Shown here: positions 7,722 to 13,848 of the stretch, in pieces
How the letters are laid out: each line of letters opens with the position of its first letter
Numbering within the stretch: position 1 is the first letter of the stretch
Assembly (NCBI GenBank): GCA_964415395.1
Contig: CAYPZU010000043.1
Location: forward strand, 1-18,511
Direction: 5' to 3'
DNA from: CAYPZU01 sp964415395
GTDB lineage: Bacteria; Chlamydiota; Chlamydiia; Chlamydiales; SM23-39
Length of the DNA stretch: 18,511 nt
The notes under the pieces: generated by a model
Database searches by the model: none
Seen by the model: only the letters and a program-made list of their open reading frames with translations
Told to the model about the DNA's origin: nothing
Position numbers and translations under genes: made by a program

Positions 7722-8106
7722 TAAAAACAGATTTAAAACAATCTTATGTTAAATTAAAAAATTTATGAACCGCGGCTGGCTGCAAAGCAGTTAAAAAATC
7801 AATTATCGTTTCGTCCTCTCTCAGTTAAAAATCCCCTACGTTATTTCCTCAATTTATCTTGCTTATCATGCCGCCCGGGGCCCCTGAAAAGCATCTTTTC
7901 TGGGGTGGGATTGCGATCTTGCCTATCCTGTCCCTTTTTGAAGGGCAGAATTACGTTATACGCCTTCAAAAAATCTTGCCGCGCGCATCGTATTAAGAAG
8001 GCAAAGGCAGTCTCTTGTCCTGATCATCCTGCCATCTTTTTTTATCTGTTTGAAAAATATTTGGAGTTGTTGCAATTGAAAAGTATTGGCCAACAAGGAG
8101 AAAATT
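7722..8106. other. Intergenic gap upstream of the histone-like gene
   Basis: AT-rich, with no open reading frame I would support. It holds palindromic repeat copy A. Only weak promoter-like sequence precedes the histone-like gene: TTGGAG at about 8061, a 17-nt spacer, then TATTGG; this is not convincing. A GGCAG/CTGCC pair followed by a T-run (about 8006-8040) could end transcription entering from the left. Confidence 0.35.
7865..8033. repeat. Modular palindromic repeat, copy A
   Basis: An intergenic repeat made of ATCNTG words and hairpins. Words: ATCATGCC 7865-7872, ATCTTGCC 7916-7923, ATCCTGTC 7925-7932, ATCTTGCC 7973-7980, ATCCTGCC 8026-8033. The main hairpin is 7881-7905: CCCCTGAAAAG, loop CAT, CTTTTCTGGGG, with one T-T mismatch in 11 positions. 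It is preceded by CCCGGGG (7874-7880) and followed by TGGG. A smaller stem CCCTT/AAGGG lies at 7932-7945. The same frame occurs in inverse orientation at 18331-18367. Confidence 0.6.
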
Positions 8107-8271
8107 ATGGCTGTGCGCAAAAGAAAAAAAACAACGACCAAGAAAAGAAAAACAGCAAAAAAAGCAACTCGCAAAGTAGCTAAGAAATCAACCCGCAGAA
8201 AAAAACGGAAATCTTCCCGCAAAGCAAAAGCGTGCGGAACCTGCGGCGAATCGCACCAAGCGCAAGCGTAA
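8107..8271 (+). CDS. Small Lys/Arg-rich histone H1-like protein with CxxC tail
   Basis: A 54-residue DNA-binding-type protein: 24 residues are Lys or Arg, arranged with Ala/Thr/Ser spacers (KTAKKATRKVAKKSTRRKK) as in chlamydial histone H1-like proteins Hc1/Hc2 and eukaryotic H1 tails. These proteins condense the nucleoid when the replicating form turns into the infectious form; that role is inferred from the family. It ends in AKACGTCGESHQAQA, where Cys43, Cys46 and His50 could bind a metal or form a disulfide; this tail is not part of the H1-like composition. The start is the ATG at 8107, with AAGGAG 6 nt upstream. It is far shorter than Chlamydia HctB (about 200 residues, from memory). Convergent with the Fic gene, 12 nt apart. 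Confidence 0.8.
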   Translation: MAVRKRKKTTTKKRKTAKKATRKVAKKSTRRKKRKSSRKAKACGTCGESHQAQA

Positions 8272-8278
8272 AGTTTAG

Positions 8279-8357
8279 AATCCTCATTGGACGATTTTGA
8301 AGAGCGGCTCGAAGAGATAGAGCCCCTTCGGCGATTCAATGAGGATTTTCTTTTTCA
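8279..8357 (+). terminator. Candidate terminator of the histone-like gene inside the fic 3' end
   Basis: AATCCTCATTG (8279-8289) and its perfect reverse complement CAATGAGGATT (8337-8347) flank a 47-nt loop that contains an inner GGCTC/GAGCC stem. The right arm is followed directly by TTCTTTTTC. It begins 8 nt after the histone-like stop codon and lies mostly in the antisense of the fic coding end. The large loop makes it an atypical intrinsic terminator. Confidence 0.35.
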
Positions 8358-9276
8358 GAAGAAATGGATTTTTTCTGCTCTGCGCCGGATGTTCAAAAAG
8401 CTCGAGCGCGGCGGCGGGAACTTCGCTCGATAGCTCCAGAATTTTCTCCGCTTGCCTCTTGTGCCTTTGCGACTGGATCGCAATTCCCTTGAGAAAGTAG
8501 ATGATCCAATCTTCCCACGCATTGTTCTCCGTGATCTGGTACAGCTTTTGAAAATAGCTTGTCCGATGTTCTTCAAAATAGCTGCTGAGAAACAGAGAAG
8601 GGGAAGAGAGGAGTCCTTTTTTCCAGAGAAGAAGAGGGATGAGGATTCGGGCGATTCTCCCGTTGCCGTCCATGAAGGGATGGATGATGAGAAACTGGGC
8701 GAAATAGAGAGCGGTTTGGACAAGAGGGTCAGGCTGCTTCGAGCGGAGGTAGCTGTTCAGCGAGCGGAGTGCGCCGGCGACGCGGGTTGGCGCGGGGGGC
8801 AGAAAGGTCGCTTTCTTGATGCTTTGCCCCTCGGGGCCGATCCAGTTCTGATGGGTGCGGATGTTGCCGATTTCTTTCGGGTTGGGGCCGTCCTGTTTGA
8901 CGAGCGCGTGCAGGCGGCAGAGAAAGGGGGCGTCCAAAGGCTGAGTTTTCGGGGAGCTGGCGGCATGCGAGAGAGCGGCATGGTATTGAATGATTTTTTG
9001 AAGGAGCGGCGCGCGCGTTTCGGAGGCAGACTTGTCGGCGGCAAAGCAAAGAATTTCCTTAAGCCCCGCTTCAATCTGCTGGCCGCGCAGCGAATAGGCC
9101 GACTCGGCCCAAAGAAAAATTTTCAGAAGTTCTTTAGGCGTCCTTGCCAGAGTTTCGTCGTAGCGCGCCAGAGCTTCGCGGGCGGCTCCAAGCGAAGGGA
9201 CGAGCGGCTTCCAGTCGAGTTTTCTAGGAGGCAGGGAATGGGGAACTACCGGTTTTAGTCTCATTCCTATTTTCAT
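8284..9276 (-). CDS. Fic-domain protein (putative AMP-transferase) lacking the usual inhibitory Glu
   Basis: Fic proteins transfer AMP or another nucleotide part to a hydroxyl of a target protein. The core motif HPFMDGNGR is intact at residues 199-207 (His199 catalytic, Asp203, Arg207), and the GNIRTHQNWIG and FLPPAPTRV blocks match the Fic_N/Fic architecture (about 330 residues). In related enzymes an N-terminal helix carries the inhibitory motif (S/T)xxxE(G/N); at the matching place (residues 60-65) this protein has AYSLRG, so both the Ser and the Glu are replaced. The C-terminal part (about 250-330) is helical and may be a degenerate winged-helix domain. The start is unclear: ATG 9276 chosen, with ATG 9264 and TTG 9300 possible; none has a good ribosome site. 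It could act on a self target or be an effector; targets cannot be read. Confidence 0.85.
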   Translation of the reverse strand: MKIGMRLKPVVPHSLPPRKLDWKPLVPSLGAAREALARYDETLARTPKELLKIFLWAESAYSLRGQQIEAGLKEILCFAADKSASETRAPLLQKIIQYHAALSHAASSPKTQPLDAPFLCRLHALVKQDGPNPKEIGNIRTHQNWIGPEGQSIKKATFLPPAPTRVAGALRSLNSYLRSKQPDPLVQTALYFAQFLIIHPFMDGNGRIARILIPLLLWKKGLLSSPSLFLSSYFEEHRTSYFQKLYQITENNAWEDWIIYFLKGIAIQSQRHKRQAEKILELSSEVPAAALELFEHPAQSRKNPFLLKKKILIESPKGLYLFEPLFKIVQ

Positions 9277-9320
9277 ACGCAATTTTAAAATTTTAAACAA
9301 ATGCGATTATTTAATTATGG

Positions 9321-9349
9321 TTGAATTGATAATTTTGTTTGGTTATAAT
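9321..9349 (+). promoter_or_regulatory. Sigma-70-type promoter for the 139-residue protein
   Basis: TTGAAT (9321-9326; 4/6), a 17-nt spacer, then TATAAT (9344-9349; 6/6), in very AT-rich DNA. Predicted start of transcription is near 9357, giving a leader of about 36 nt to the ATG at 9393. It may also serve the downstream MFS gene. Confidence 0.65.
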
Positions 9350-9392
9350 TTTGTAGATATTTGAAATAAATTGATAATAATTGGCTTGGAAT

Positions 9393-9812
9393 ATGAAAGT
9401 AAATCGGGACGTGCGGGGATTAATTGAATACGCGATGGCTGTGCCGAAGGGAAGGCCTTGGGATTCGAGATTGAACCGGCTCGATACGCTGGTTGGTACG
9501 ATGCTTCGCGGAGAAGAATTTGTTCCGATCCAACTTCAGGAAGCGGCCGAAATCGCAAAAAAAATCACTCCGCGCGCGCTTGGGATCTGTCCTTTGGGGA
9601 TGAAGCTGCTTCAGCGGTTCGCCCCGCAAAAAGCGGCGGAGAGAGTTGCGCTGGCTGTGCAAAAGCACCTGACTGAAACGACTATGGCCTGCTATAGCCC
9701 GTGGATGCCCCCTTACAAGCCCTATTTTCCCGAATCGCGCAAAGAGAAAGTCGAGAAGCTGCTCCAGCGGACGGCGACCTTGCAGCGAATGATTGCGTCT
9801 CGTAGGATTTGA
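9393..9812 (+). CDS. Unrecognised small basic protein
   Basis: A 139-residue protein I do not recognise. It is basic and mostly helical, with no signal peptide or membrane segment. Features seen: MKVNRDVRGLIEYAMAVPKG at the start, a helical middle (QEAAEIAKKITPRALG), an aromatic/proline stretch CYSPWMPPYKPYF (about 100-112), and a Lys/Arg-rich helical end. GC content and codon use look like neighbouring core genes, which supports a real gene. The ATG at 9393 lies 36 nt after a predicted transcription start but has only a weak ribosome site; a TTG at 9381 would add four residues. The MFS gene begins 47 nt downstream on the same strand, so the two may be co-transcribed. Confidence 0.6.
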   Translation: MKVNRDVRGLIEYAMAVPKGRPWDSRLNRLDTLVGTMLRGEEFVPIQLQEAAEIAKKITPRALGICPLGMKLLQRFAPQKAAERVALAVQKHLTETTMACYSPWMPPYKPYFPESRKEKVEKLLQRTATLQRMIASRRI

Positions 9813-9819
9813 TTCGAAT

Positions 9820-9858
9820 TTCCCCGCTCTGATAGAAGGAGGTTCTCCGGGAGGGGAA
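9820..9858 (+). promoter_or_regulatory. Ribosome site for the MFS gene with a possible sequestering stem
   Basis: GGGAGGGG at 9849-9856 is a strong Shine-Dalgarno sequence 3-5 nt before the TTG at 9860. TTCCCC at 9820-9825 can pair with GGGGAA at 9853-9858, which would cover part of it. AGGAGG at 9837-9842 is too far from the start to serve. The stem is only 6 bp, so regulation is speculative. Confidence 0.35.
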
Positions 9859-9859
9859 T

Positions 9860-11125
9860 TTGCAATCGAGGCGGCTGGTCATTGGGGCGATGTGTTTCGG
9901 CAACGCGCTCGAATGGTACGAATACGGGATCTATGTATATTTCGCGCCCGTCCTTTCTGAACTTTTTTTCTCTCCCGCCTCGCCTCTGGGCGCAATCGTC
10001 AGCTTTTATCTCGTTTTAGCGATCGGCTTTCTGTCGCGGCCGATCGGGGGTCTGCTCTTCGGTTCTATTGGAGACAGGGTGGGGAGAAGAGCGGCCGTCG
10101 TCTACTCGATCGTTTTCATGACGATCCCTACGTTCTTAATTGGACTTTTGCCAACCTATGCTCAGGCGGGATGGACTGCGCCGCTTCTTCTTTGCATCCT
10201 CCGTCTTTGCCAGGGGATTCCCGCCGGCGGCGAATTTCCCGGCACGATCACCTATCTGGTCGAGAGCGGGCCGCCTGAGAGCCGCGGCTTTATGGGAAGC
10301 TGGTCGTATTTTGGCTCGCAGTTCGGGATCATTCTGAATATCACGGAAATCTTGCTCTTGGAGAGATACCTCACTCACGACCAGCTGGCCACCTGGGGCT
10401 GGCGCGCTTCGTTTCTGTTCGGCGGACTGATCGGCGTAATGGGAATTTTCCTCCGCGTTTGGCTGAAAGAGACGCAGTTTTTCCGCGTCATTGAGGAAAA
10501 AGCCGAGGTGGAAAAAGAGCCTGTTGTTTGGGCTTTTAAGCGCTATAAGTCGCGGATGGCGCTAGGATTTTTGATGGCGAGCCTTCCCCTCATGGGAGGC
10601 TGGATGATTTTCGGGTTCAATCCTTCCTACTTCCAGGAGACTTTCAGCATCAGCCTGGATCAGAATTTAATCATCAGCTGGTGCATGATTGTCCTTTCGA
10701 CGTTCAGCCTCCCTTTTTTCGGCATGTTGGGAGATCGGTTCAGTAAAAGGCCGCTTTTGATCGGATCGGCCGTTGCCGTGATCGCTCTGGCATATCCTCT
10801 CTATGCTGCGGCAGCAGGCGGATCGCTTGCACTTGCGCTTGCGCTCGAGGCGGCGATGACTCTCATTCTTTCGTTTCAATTCGCGATGATTCCGGGCCTT
10901 CTCGCCGATCTTTTCCCTACTTCCGTCCGCTTTACAGGCGTTGCGATGAGCTATAACTTCTGCAACAGTTTCCTTGCCAGCGCGACTCCAGTTCTTTCAT
11001 TCTATTTGATCAAGACGACAGGGATCTCTACGATTCCGGCCGCCGTGTTTATTTTGATCTCGCTGCTCACTCTGGGGGCTTTCATTGCCCTGAAAGAGCA
11101 TCGCGGCCACCTCCGCGACCTGTAG
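9860..11125 (+). CDS. MFS transporter, metabolite:H+ symporter (MHS/ProP-like) family
   Basis: An inner-membrane transporter of 421 residues with about 12 hydrophobic segments. Family marks: GNALEWYEYGIY in TM1 (typical of MHS members such as ProP and KgtP), the TM2-3 loop GSIGDRVGRR, and RLCQGIPAGGEFPGTITYLVE-type sequence in TM4-5. A second-half loop GMLGDRFSKRP and LFPTSVRFTGVAMSYN follow. Known MHS substrates include proline/betaine, 2-oxoglutarate, citrate and other small acids; the substrate cannot be fixed here, but uptake of a host metabolite is likely. A TTG start at 9860 is chosen because GGGAGGGG precedes it and it leaves TM1 whole; the ATG at 9890 would cut TM1. Confidence 0.88.
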   Translation: MQSRRLVIGAMCFGNALEWYEYGIYVYFAPVLSELFFSPASPLGAIVSFYLVLAIGFLSRPIGGLLFGSIGDRVGRRAAVVYSIVFMTIPTFLIGLLPTYAQAGWTAPLLLCILRLCQGIPAGGEFPGTITYLVESGPPESRGFMGSWSYFGSQFGIILNITEILLLERYLTHDQLATWGWRASFLFGGLIGVMGIFLRVWLKETQFFRVIEEKAEVEKEPVVWAFKRYKSRMALGFLMASLPLMGGWMIFGFNPSYFQETFSISLDQNLIISWCMIVLSTFSLPFFGMLGDRFSKRPLLIGSAVAVIALAYPLYAAAAGGSLALALALEAAMTLILSFQFAMIPGLLADLFPTSVRFTGVAMSYNFCNSFLASATPVLSFYLIKTTGISTIPAAVFILISLLTLGAFIALKEHRGHLRDL

Positions 11126-11235
11126 TTTTCGGGCCGCAAAAGATATGAAGCGGGGAGCGCCGAGGCCGCTAGGTAATCGCACGTAGACTTTTTTAAAGTT
11201 TTTCTAATGCTATGATCAAACAGTAAAGAGAAGTT
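11126..11235. other. Short AT-rich gap after the MFS gene
   Basis: No gene or clear terminator seen. TATGAT at 11211-11216 could be a -10 element for the downstream DUF4160 remnant, but no matching -35 is at the right distance. Confidence 0.3.
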
Positions 11236-11337
11236 ATGCCGGAAAATTGCAGATTTTTAGGGATCGTTATCAAAATGTTTTATGACGAACATAATCCTCC
11301 GCATTTTCATGGGTGTGTTGCTCAACTCTTAGCTTGA
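11236..11337 (+). pseudogene. 5' remnant of a DUF4160 gene
   Basis: The first 27 codons read MPENCRFLGIVIKMFYDEHN followed by PPHFHG. This matches the N-terminal signature of DUF4160 proteins (M-P-x-I-x-R-F-x-G-I-V-I-x-M-F-Y-x-D-H-N-P-P-H-F-H). Intact members are about 80-90 residues; here the frame ends after 33 codons because it runs into the left inverted repeat at 11313. DUF4160 genes usually precede a DUF2442 gene, and the two are suspected of acting as a small toxin-antitoxin-like pair; a DUF2442 tail is found at 11505. Confidence 0.75.
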
Positions 11338-11501
11338 AACGACTTGTCTTATTGCCAGCAAGTCATGACGGAATGATATAACGATTTGAACGATAATATT
11401 TTATGATTTACTTCCCTATCTTTTTTATCATTCCATCGTTTGATCGTTGATTTTGGTATGAAAGAGGGCTGCTCTCGTTGAATCGAGGTTATGCAACACA
11501 C
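11313..11501. mobile_element. 189-bp MITE-like inverted-repeat element, no coding capacity
   Basis: GTGTGTTGC (11313-11321) and GCAACACAC (11493-11501) are perfect 9-bp terminal inverted repeats; similarity continues imperfectly for about 20 more bases. Inside is a second pair, GGAATGATA (11370-11378) and TATCATTCC (11426-11434), placed near-symmetrically, so the element is an imperfect long palindrome. A hairpin GACTTG/CAAGTC lies at 11341-11364. It is AT-rich and separates the DUF4160 head from the DUF2442 tail. No target-site duplication is seen, as expected if flanking DNA was deleted. Confidence 0.5.
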
Positions 11502-11504
11502 TTG

Positions 11505-11618
11505 CCAAATGGCGCTGATATATGGCCGGATGTTTTGTTTGAAATGGGGATTTCTGCACATAACAAAAAAAGAAAGCGTAGGCCCCCTAAATCAGTAAAC
11601 CGGAATTCCAAACGATAA
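11505..11618 (+). pseudogene. 3' remnant of a DUF2442 gene
   Basis: Reading the frame that starts at 11505 gives PNGADIWPDVLFEMGI followed by a basic tail and a stop at 11616-11618. WPNGADxxPDxLYE is the conserved C-terminal block of DUF2442 proteins. Everything upstream of the block (normally about 50 or more residues) is missing and replaced by the inverted-repeat element. No start codon or ribosome site is available, so this is a fragment. Confidence 0.65.
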
Positions 11619-11630
11619 AAGACATTTCAC

Positions 11631-11715
11631 ATCTTGGCCCCATCCTTTTGTGGATGGGGAGATCTTGCCGCTGCGCTGCGCAGCGATCCTGTGAGCGCGT
11701 TTCGCGCGGATCCTG
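11631..11715. repeat. Modular palindromic repeat, copy B
   Basis: Three perfect hairpins separated by ATCNTG words. Hairpin 1: CCCCATCC 11638-11645 / GGATGGGG 11652-11659. Word ATCTTGCC 11662-11669. Hairpin 2: GCTGCG 11670-11675 / CGCAGC 11679-11684, with a 3-nt loop. Word ATCCTG 11686-11691. Hairpin 3: GCGCG 11695-11699 / CGCGC 11703-11707. Word ATCCTG 11710-11715. It lies just after the stop codon of the minus-strand CCA enzyme and could also stop or stabilise its transcript. Confidence 0.6.
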
Positions 11716-11728
11716 TTCCTTTCCCTTT

Positions 11729-12961
11729 TTATTTCCAGAGAGGGAGTTGCTTGAGGCGCTCGATGATGGGCGCAGGTTCGTGGATTTGCTCGTTGATCGA
11801 AAGCCGGTCCGCTTCGGAGAGGAGAAGCCCCATCGCTTTGCCGGGAGGGATGCCTGCGGCGAGAAGGTCGCCTGATTTGACAACCGGATCGTGTTTGCGG
11901 ATCCGGGAGATCGACTGCTCCAGGAGCGCGATCCGCTCTTCATGCTCGCGGAAGTAGGCGGCGCGCCTGCGCGGTTCGAAATGGGCGCCGATGATCTGGA
12001 GAGAAGGTTCGGCAAAGGCGTTGGCGTAGAAATAGGCCCATTCGCATAGCTCGACGGGGCGCGCCCGTTCGGTGTGGATGAGTTCGCGGGCGCGGAACAG
12101 AAATGTTGCGAACTGGTGCTCCAGGTTCGAGAGCTTGAGTTTTTTGCAAAGCGCCTGCTGCTCTTCAAGCGAGAAGGAGGGAAAGAGCGGGAGGAGGAAG
12201 GCGATCAGGGGCGCATTTTTGGGGTAGTCTTTGATCGGATCGAGGCGCTCTTCGATTTCGGGAAGCGGGACGTGTTTCAAAGGCGGGAAAATCGAGGCGA
12301 GCAGGCCATACTCGTGAAGCGAGACGAGCATCGGGCGGAGCTTGCCGAACGAGAGTCCTTTTGTAAACTCCTGGCAGATTCGTTCGATGGCGACTGCGGG
12401 GAAGAGCTCGTTGGCGTGGGCGCGGATGGCCGCCTGGGTGGCGGGTTCAATGGCAAAATTAAATCTGCAGGCGAGCCGGATGGCGCGGATCATCCGGAGC
12501 CGATCCTCTTTGATCCGCTCGTGCGGATTTCCGATGGCGCGGATGATTTTCGCTTCGAGGTCTTTCCGGCCGTGGACGAAATCGAGAATCTCTTCTTTCA
12601 GAGGATCGTAGAACATTCCGTTGATGGTGAAATCGCGCCGCTTGGCGTCTTCGGCGGCGGTGGAGAATTCGACTTTGCGCGGGCGGCGGCCGTCATGATA
12701 GTCCATATCCTGGCGGAACGTGGCGACTTCGTATTGATGGCCGTCGATGATGACGAGGATGATCCCGAAGGCGATCCCGATTGGGACGGTATGGGGGAAG
12801 ATCGCCTGGATGGTTTCAGGAGGAGCGTTGGTGGCGATGTCGATGTCGTCGGAGGGGTGGTTGAGGAGGAAATCGCGCACCCAGCCTCCGGCGTAGTAGG
12901 CGACGAAGCCGGCCTTGGCGAGGGTTTCAACGATGAGTCTTGCCTGTGGATGCTCTTCCAT
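11729..12961 (-). CDS. Class II CCA-adding enzyme / poly(A) polymerase family nucleotidyltransferase
   Basis: Adds CCA to tRNA 3' ends or A residues to RNA; the two activities cannot be safely separated by sequence alone. Seen in 410 residues: GGWVRD (25-30), the catalytic pair Asp39/Asp41 (DDIDIAT), RRDFTINGMFYDP (108-120) for nucleotide choice, and RLRMIRAIRLACRF, the neck-domain signature of class II bacterial enzymes. A helical C-terminal half follows. There is no HD domain. The start is the ATG at 12961, which forms TGATG with the stop of the upstream MOMP-like gene, so translation is coupled. The ORF can be read from a TTG one codon earlier, but the ATG is preferred. Palindromic repeat copy B follows the stop. 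Confidence 0.88.
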   Translation of the reverse strand: MEEHPQARLIVETLAKAGFVAYYAGGWVRDFLLNHPSDDIDIATNAPPETIQAIFPHTVPIGIAFGIILVIIDGHQYEVATFRQDMDYHDGRRPRKVEFSTAAEDAKRRDFTINGMFYDPLKEEILDFVHGRKDLEAKIIRAIGNPHERIKEDRLRMIRAIRLACRFNFAIEPATQAAIRAHANELFPAVAIERICQEFTKGLSFGKLRPMLVSLHEYGLLASIFPPLKHVPLPEIEERLDPIKDYPKNAPLIAFLLPLFPSFSLEEQQALCKKLKLSNLEHQFATFLFRARELIHTERARPVELCEWAYFYANAFAEPSLQIIGAHFEPRRRAAYFREHEERIALLEQSISRIRKHDPVVKSGDLLAAGIPPGKAMGLLLSEADRLSINEQIHEPAPIIERLKQLPLWK

Positions 12962-13758
12962 CAAAACACCGCGATGGTGGAAAAGGCGTAGGCGAATTCG
13001 TCACCCATCCGCCGCTCCAGGTTGATGTGGAAACGGCCTGTGAGGGAGACGGTCAGGCCGAAAAAGTAGCCCCAGTTTTTTTCATTTTTGTAGGTGATCG
13101 AATGGATTCCTTCGGCCCCTTCGACATGGAGGCGGGAATGGAGGTAGGTGCCGCCGATGTAGGGGGTGATGAACCAGATGCGGGAGGCCAGCGCGGCGCT
13201 CACCTGCCACTCTTCGAGGGATGTTTTCTGTTTTTCAAGGTCGATGTTGAGGTTGAGCCGGTTGAAGTAGCGGAAATACGATTTGGGCGATTCGGGGATG
13301 GCGAAGTAGGTGAAGTCGGTGCTGAAATACGTTTGGCCCCACTGGAGGAGAATCGCTTTGGCGCCGGTAGCCCAGGAAAACTGGTAGGTGCTGTGGAAGT
13401 CGGTCATCACTTCCTGCAGATCGTCCATGGTCGCTTTTTTTCGGAATTTGGCGTGTTCTTTCGATCCGCCGACGTAGCCGAACACTTCGAGCCGCTCGAG
13501 GATGATCATCGAGACGGAGGCGAGCTGCGAATGGAGTCCGAAATGGCGCAAATCAGTAGCGTCCTCAAGGGCGTCGTCCTGCTTTATGGCTGTGTAGCGC
13601 TTGTCGGAGATGTAGTCGCCGATATAGCCGGTGGTGAATTTGAAGAAAGGGTAGGTGGAGGAGAGGAAGCCGGTGTTCATAATGGCGGGATCGGCCGGAT
13701 TGCCGATATAGGCGCCGAACAGGGGAAGCGCAAAAAAGAGGGGAAGGAGATTCTTCAT
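12961..13758 (-). CDS. MOMP-like outer-membrane beta-barrel protein
   Basis: A 265-residue exported protein. The start at 13758 gives a classic signal peptide (MKNLLPLFFALPLFGA), after which the mature part begins with YIGNPADPAIMNTGF. This resembles the GNPAEPSL start of chlamydial major outer membrane proteins. Alternating short hydrophobic strands (FFKFTTGYIGDY, FFGLTVSLTGRFHINLERRM) and a C-terminal end in hydrophobic Val-Phe (FSTIAVF) fit a porin-like barrel inserted by the BAM machinery. It is shorter than Chlamydia MOMP (about 390 residues) and has few cysteines, so it is one of the smaller MOMP-like proteins known in environmental chlamydiae; this is inference. An in-frame ATG at 13803 would add 15 residues before the signal peptide. 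Its stop overlaps the next gene's start (TGATG). Confidence 0.7.
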   Translation of the reverse strand: MKNLLPLFFALPLFGAYIGNPADPAIMNTGFLSSTYPFFKFTTGYIGDYISDKRYTAIKQDDALEDATDLRHFGLHSQLASVSMIILERLEVFGYVGGSKEHAKFRKKATMDDLQEVMTDFHSTYQFSWATGAKAILLQWGQTYFSTDFTYFAIPESPKSYFRYFNRLNLNIDLEKQKTSLEEWQVSAALASRIWFITPYIGGTYLHSRLHVEGAEGIHSITYKNEKNWGYFFGLTVSLTGRFHINLERRMGDEFAYAFSTIAVF

Positions 13759-13765
13759 GGGCTGC

Positions 13766-13793
13766 AGTATACCCGATGGGAAGATTTTCCCAA
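13766..13793 (-). promoter_or_regulatory. Candidate promoter for the MOMP-like gene
   Basis: On the minus strand, TTGGGA (13793-13788; 4/6), a 16-nt spacer, then TATACT (13771-13766; 5/6). The -10 element ends only 7 nt before the ATG at 13758, so the transcript would be almost leaderless if this is the real promoter and start. Confidence 0.4.
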
Positions 13794-13811
13794 GTGGATT
13801 CATGGGAAGGC

Positions 13812-13841
13812 TTGCCTTACGCGGGCGGGTGGTGGCATAGT
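13812..13841 (+). promoter_or_regulatory. Candidate promoter for mutL
   Basis: TTGCCT (13812-13817; 4/6), an 18-nt spacer, then CATAGT (13836-13841; 4/6). It ends 7 nt before the ATG at 13849, again leaving almost no leader. Weak match. Confidence 0.25.
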
Positions 13842-13848
13842 ATCAGTC

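Noticed and set aside
7874..7909. Reading the GC hairpin as a simple rho-independent terminator
   Set aside because: No T-run follows on either strand, neither flanking gene ends there, and the same frame recurs at 18331-18367.
11349..11561. A 70-codon minus-strand open frame across the inverted-repeat element
   Set aside because: It begins in the antisense of the DUF2442 remnant and runs through the non-coding palindrome; no ribosome site or family likeness.
11631..11715. CRISPR-like array of repeats
   Set aside because: Units are not equal in length, spacers are palindromic rather than unique, and no cas genes are present.
12074..12991. 305-codon plus-strand frame opposite the CCA enzyme
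   Set aside because: The opposite strand carries clear nucleotidyltransferase motifs; this frame is a shadow caused by GC-rich codon bias.
12940..13848. Long open frame continuous with mutL on its 5' side
   Set aside because: It is the antisense of the MOMP-like gene; MutL homology starts at 13849, and the extension has the Gly/Glu/Val-rich look of a shadow frame.
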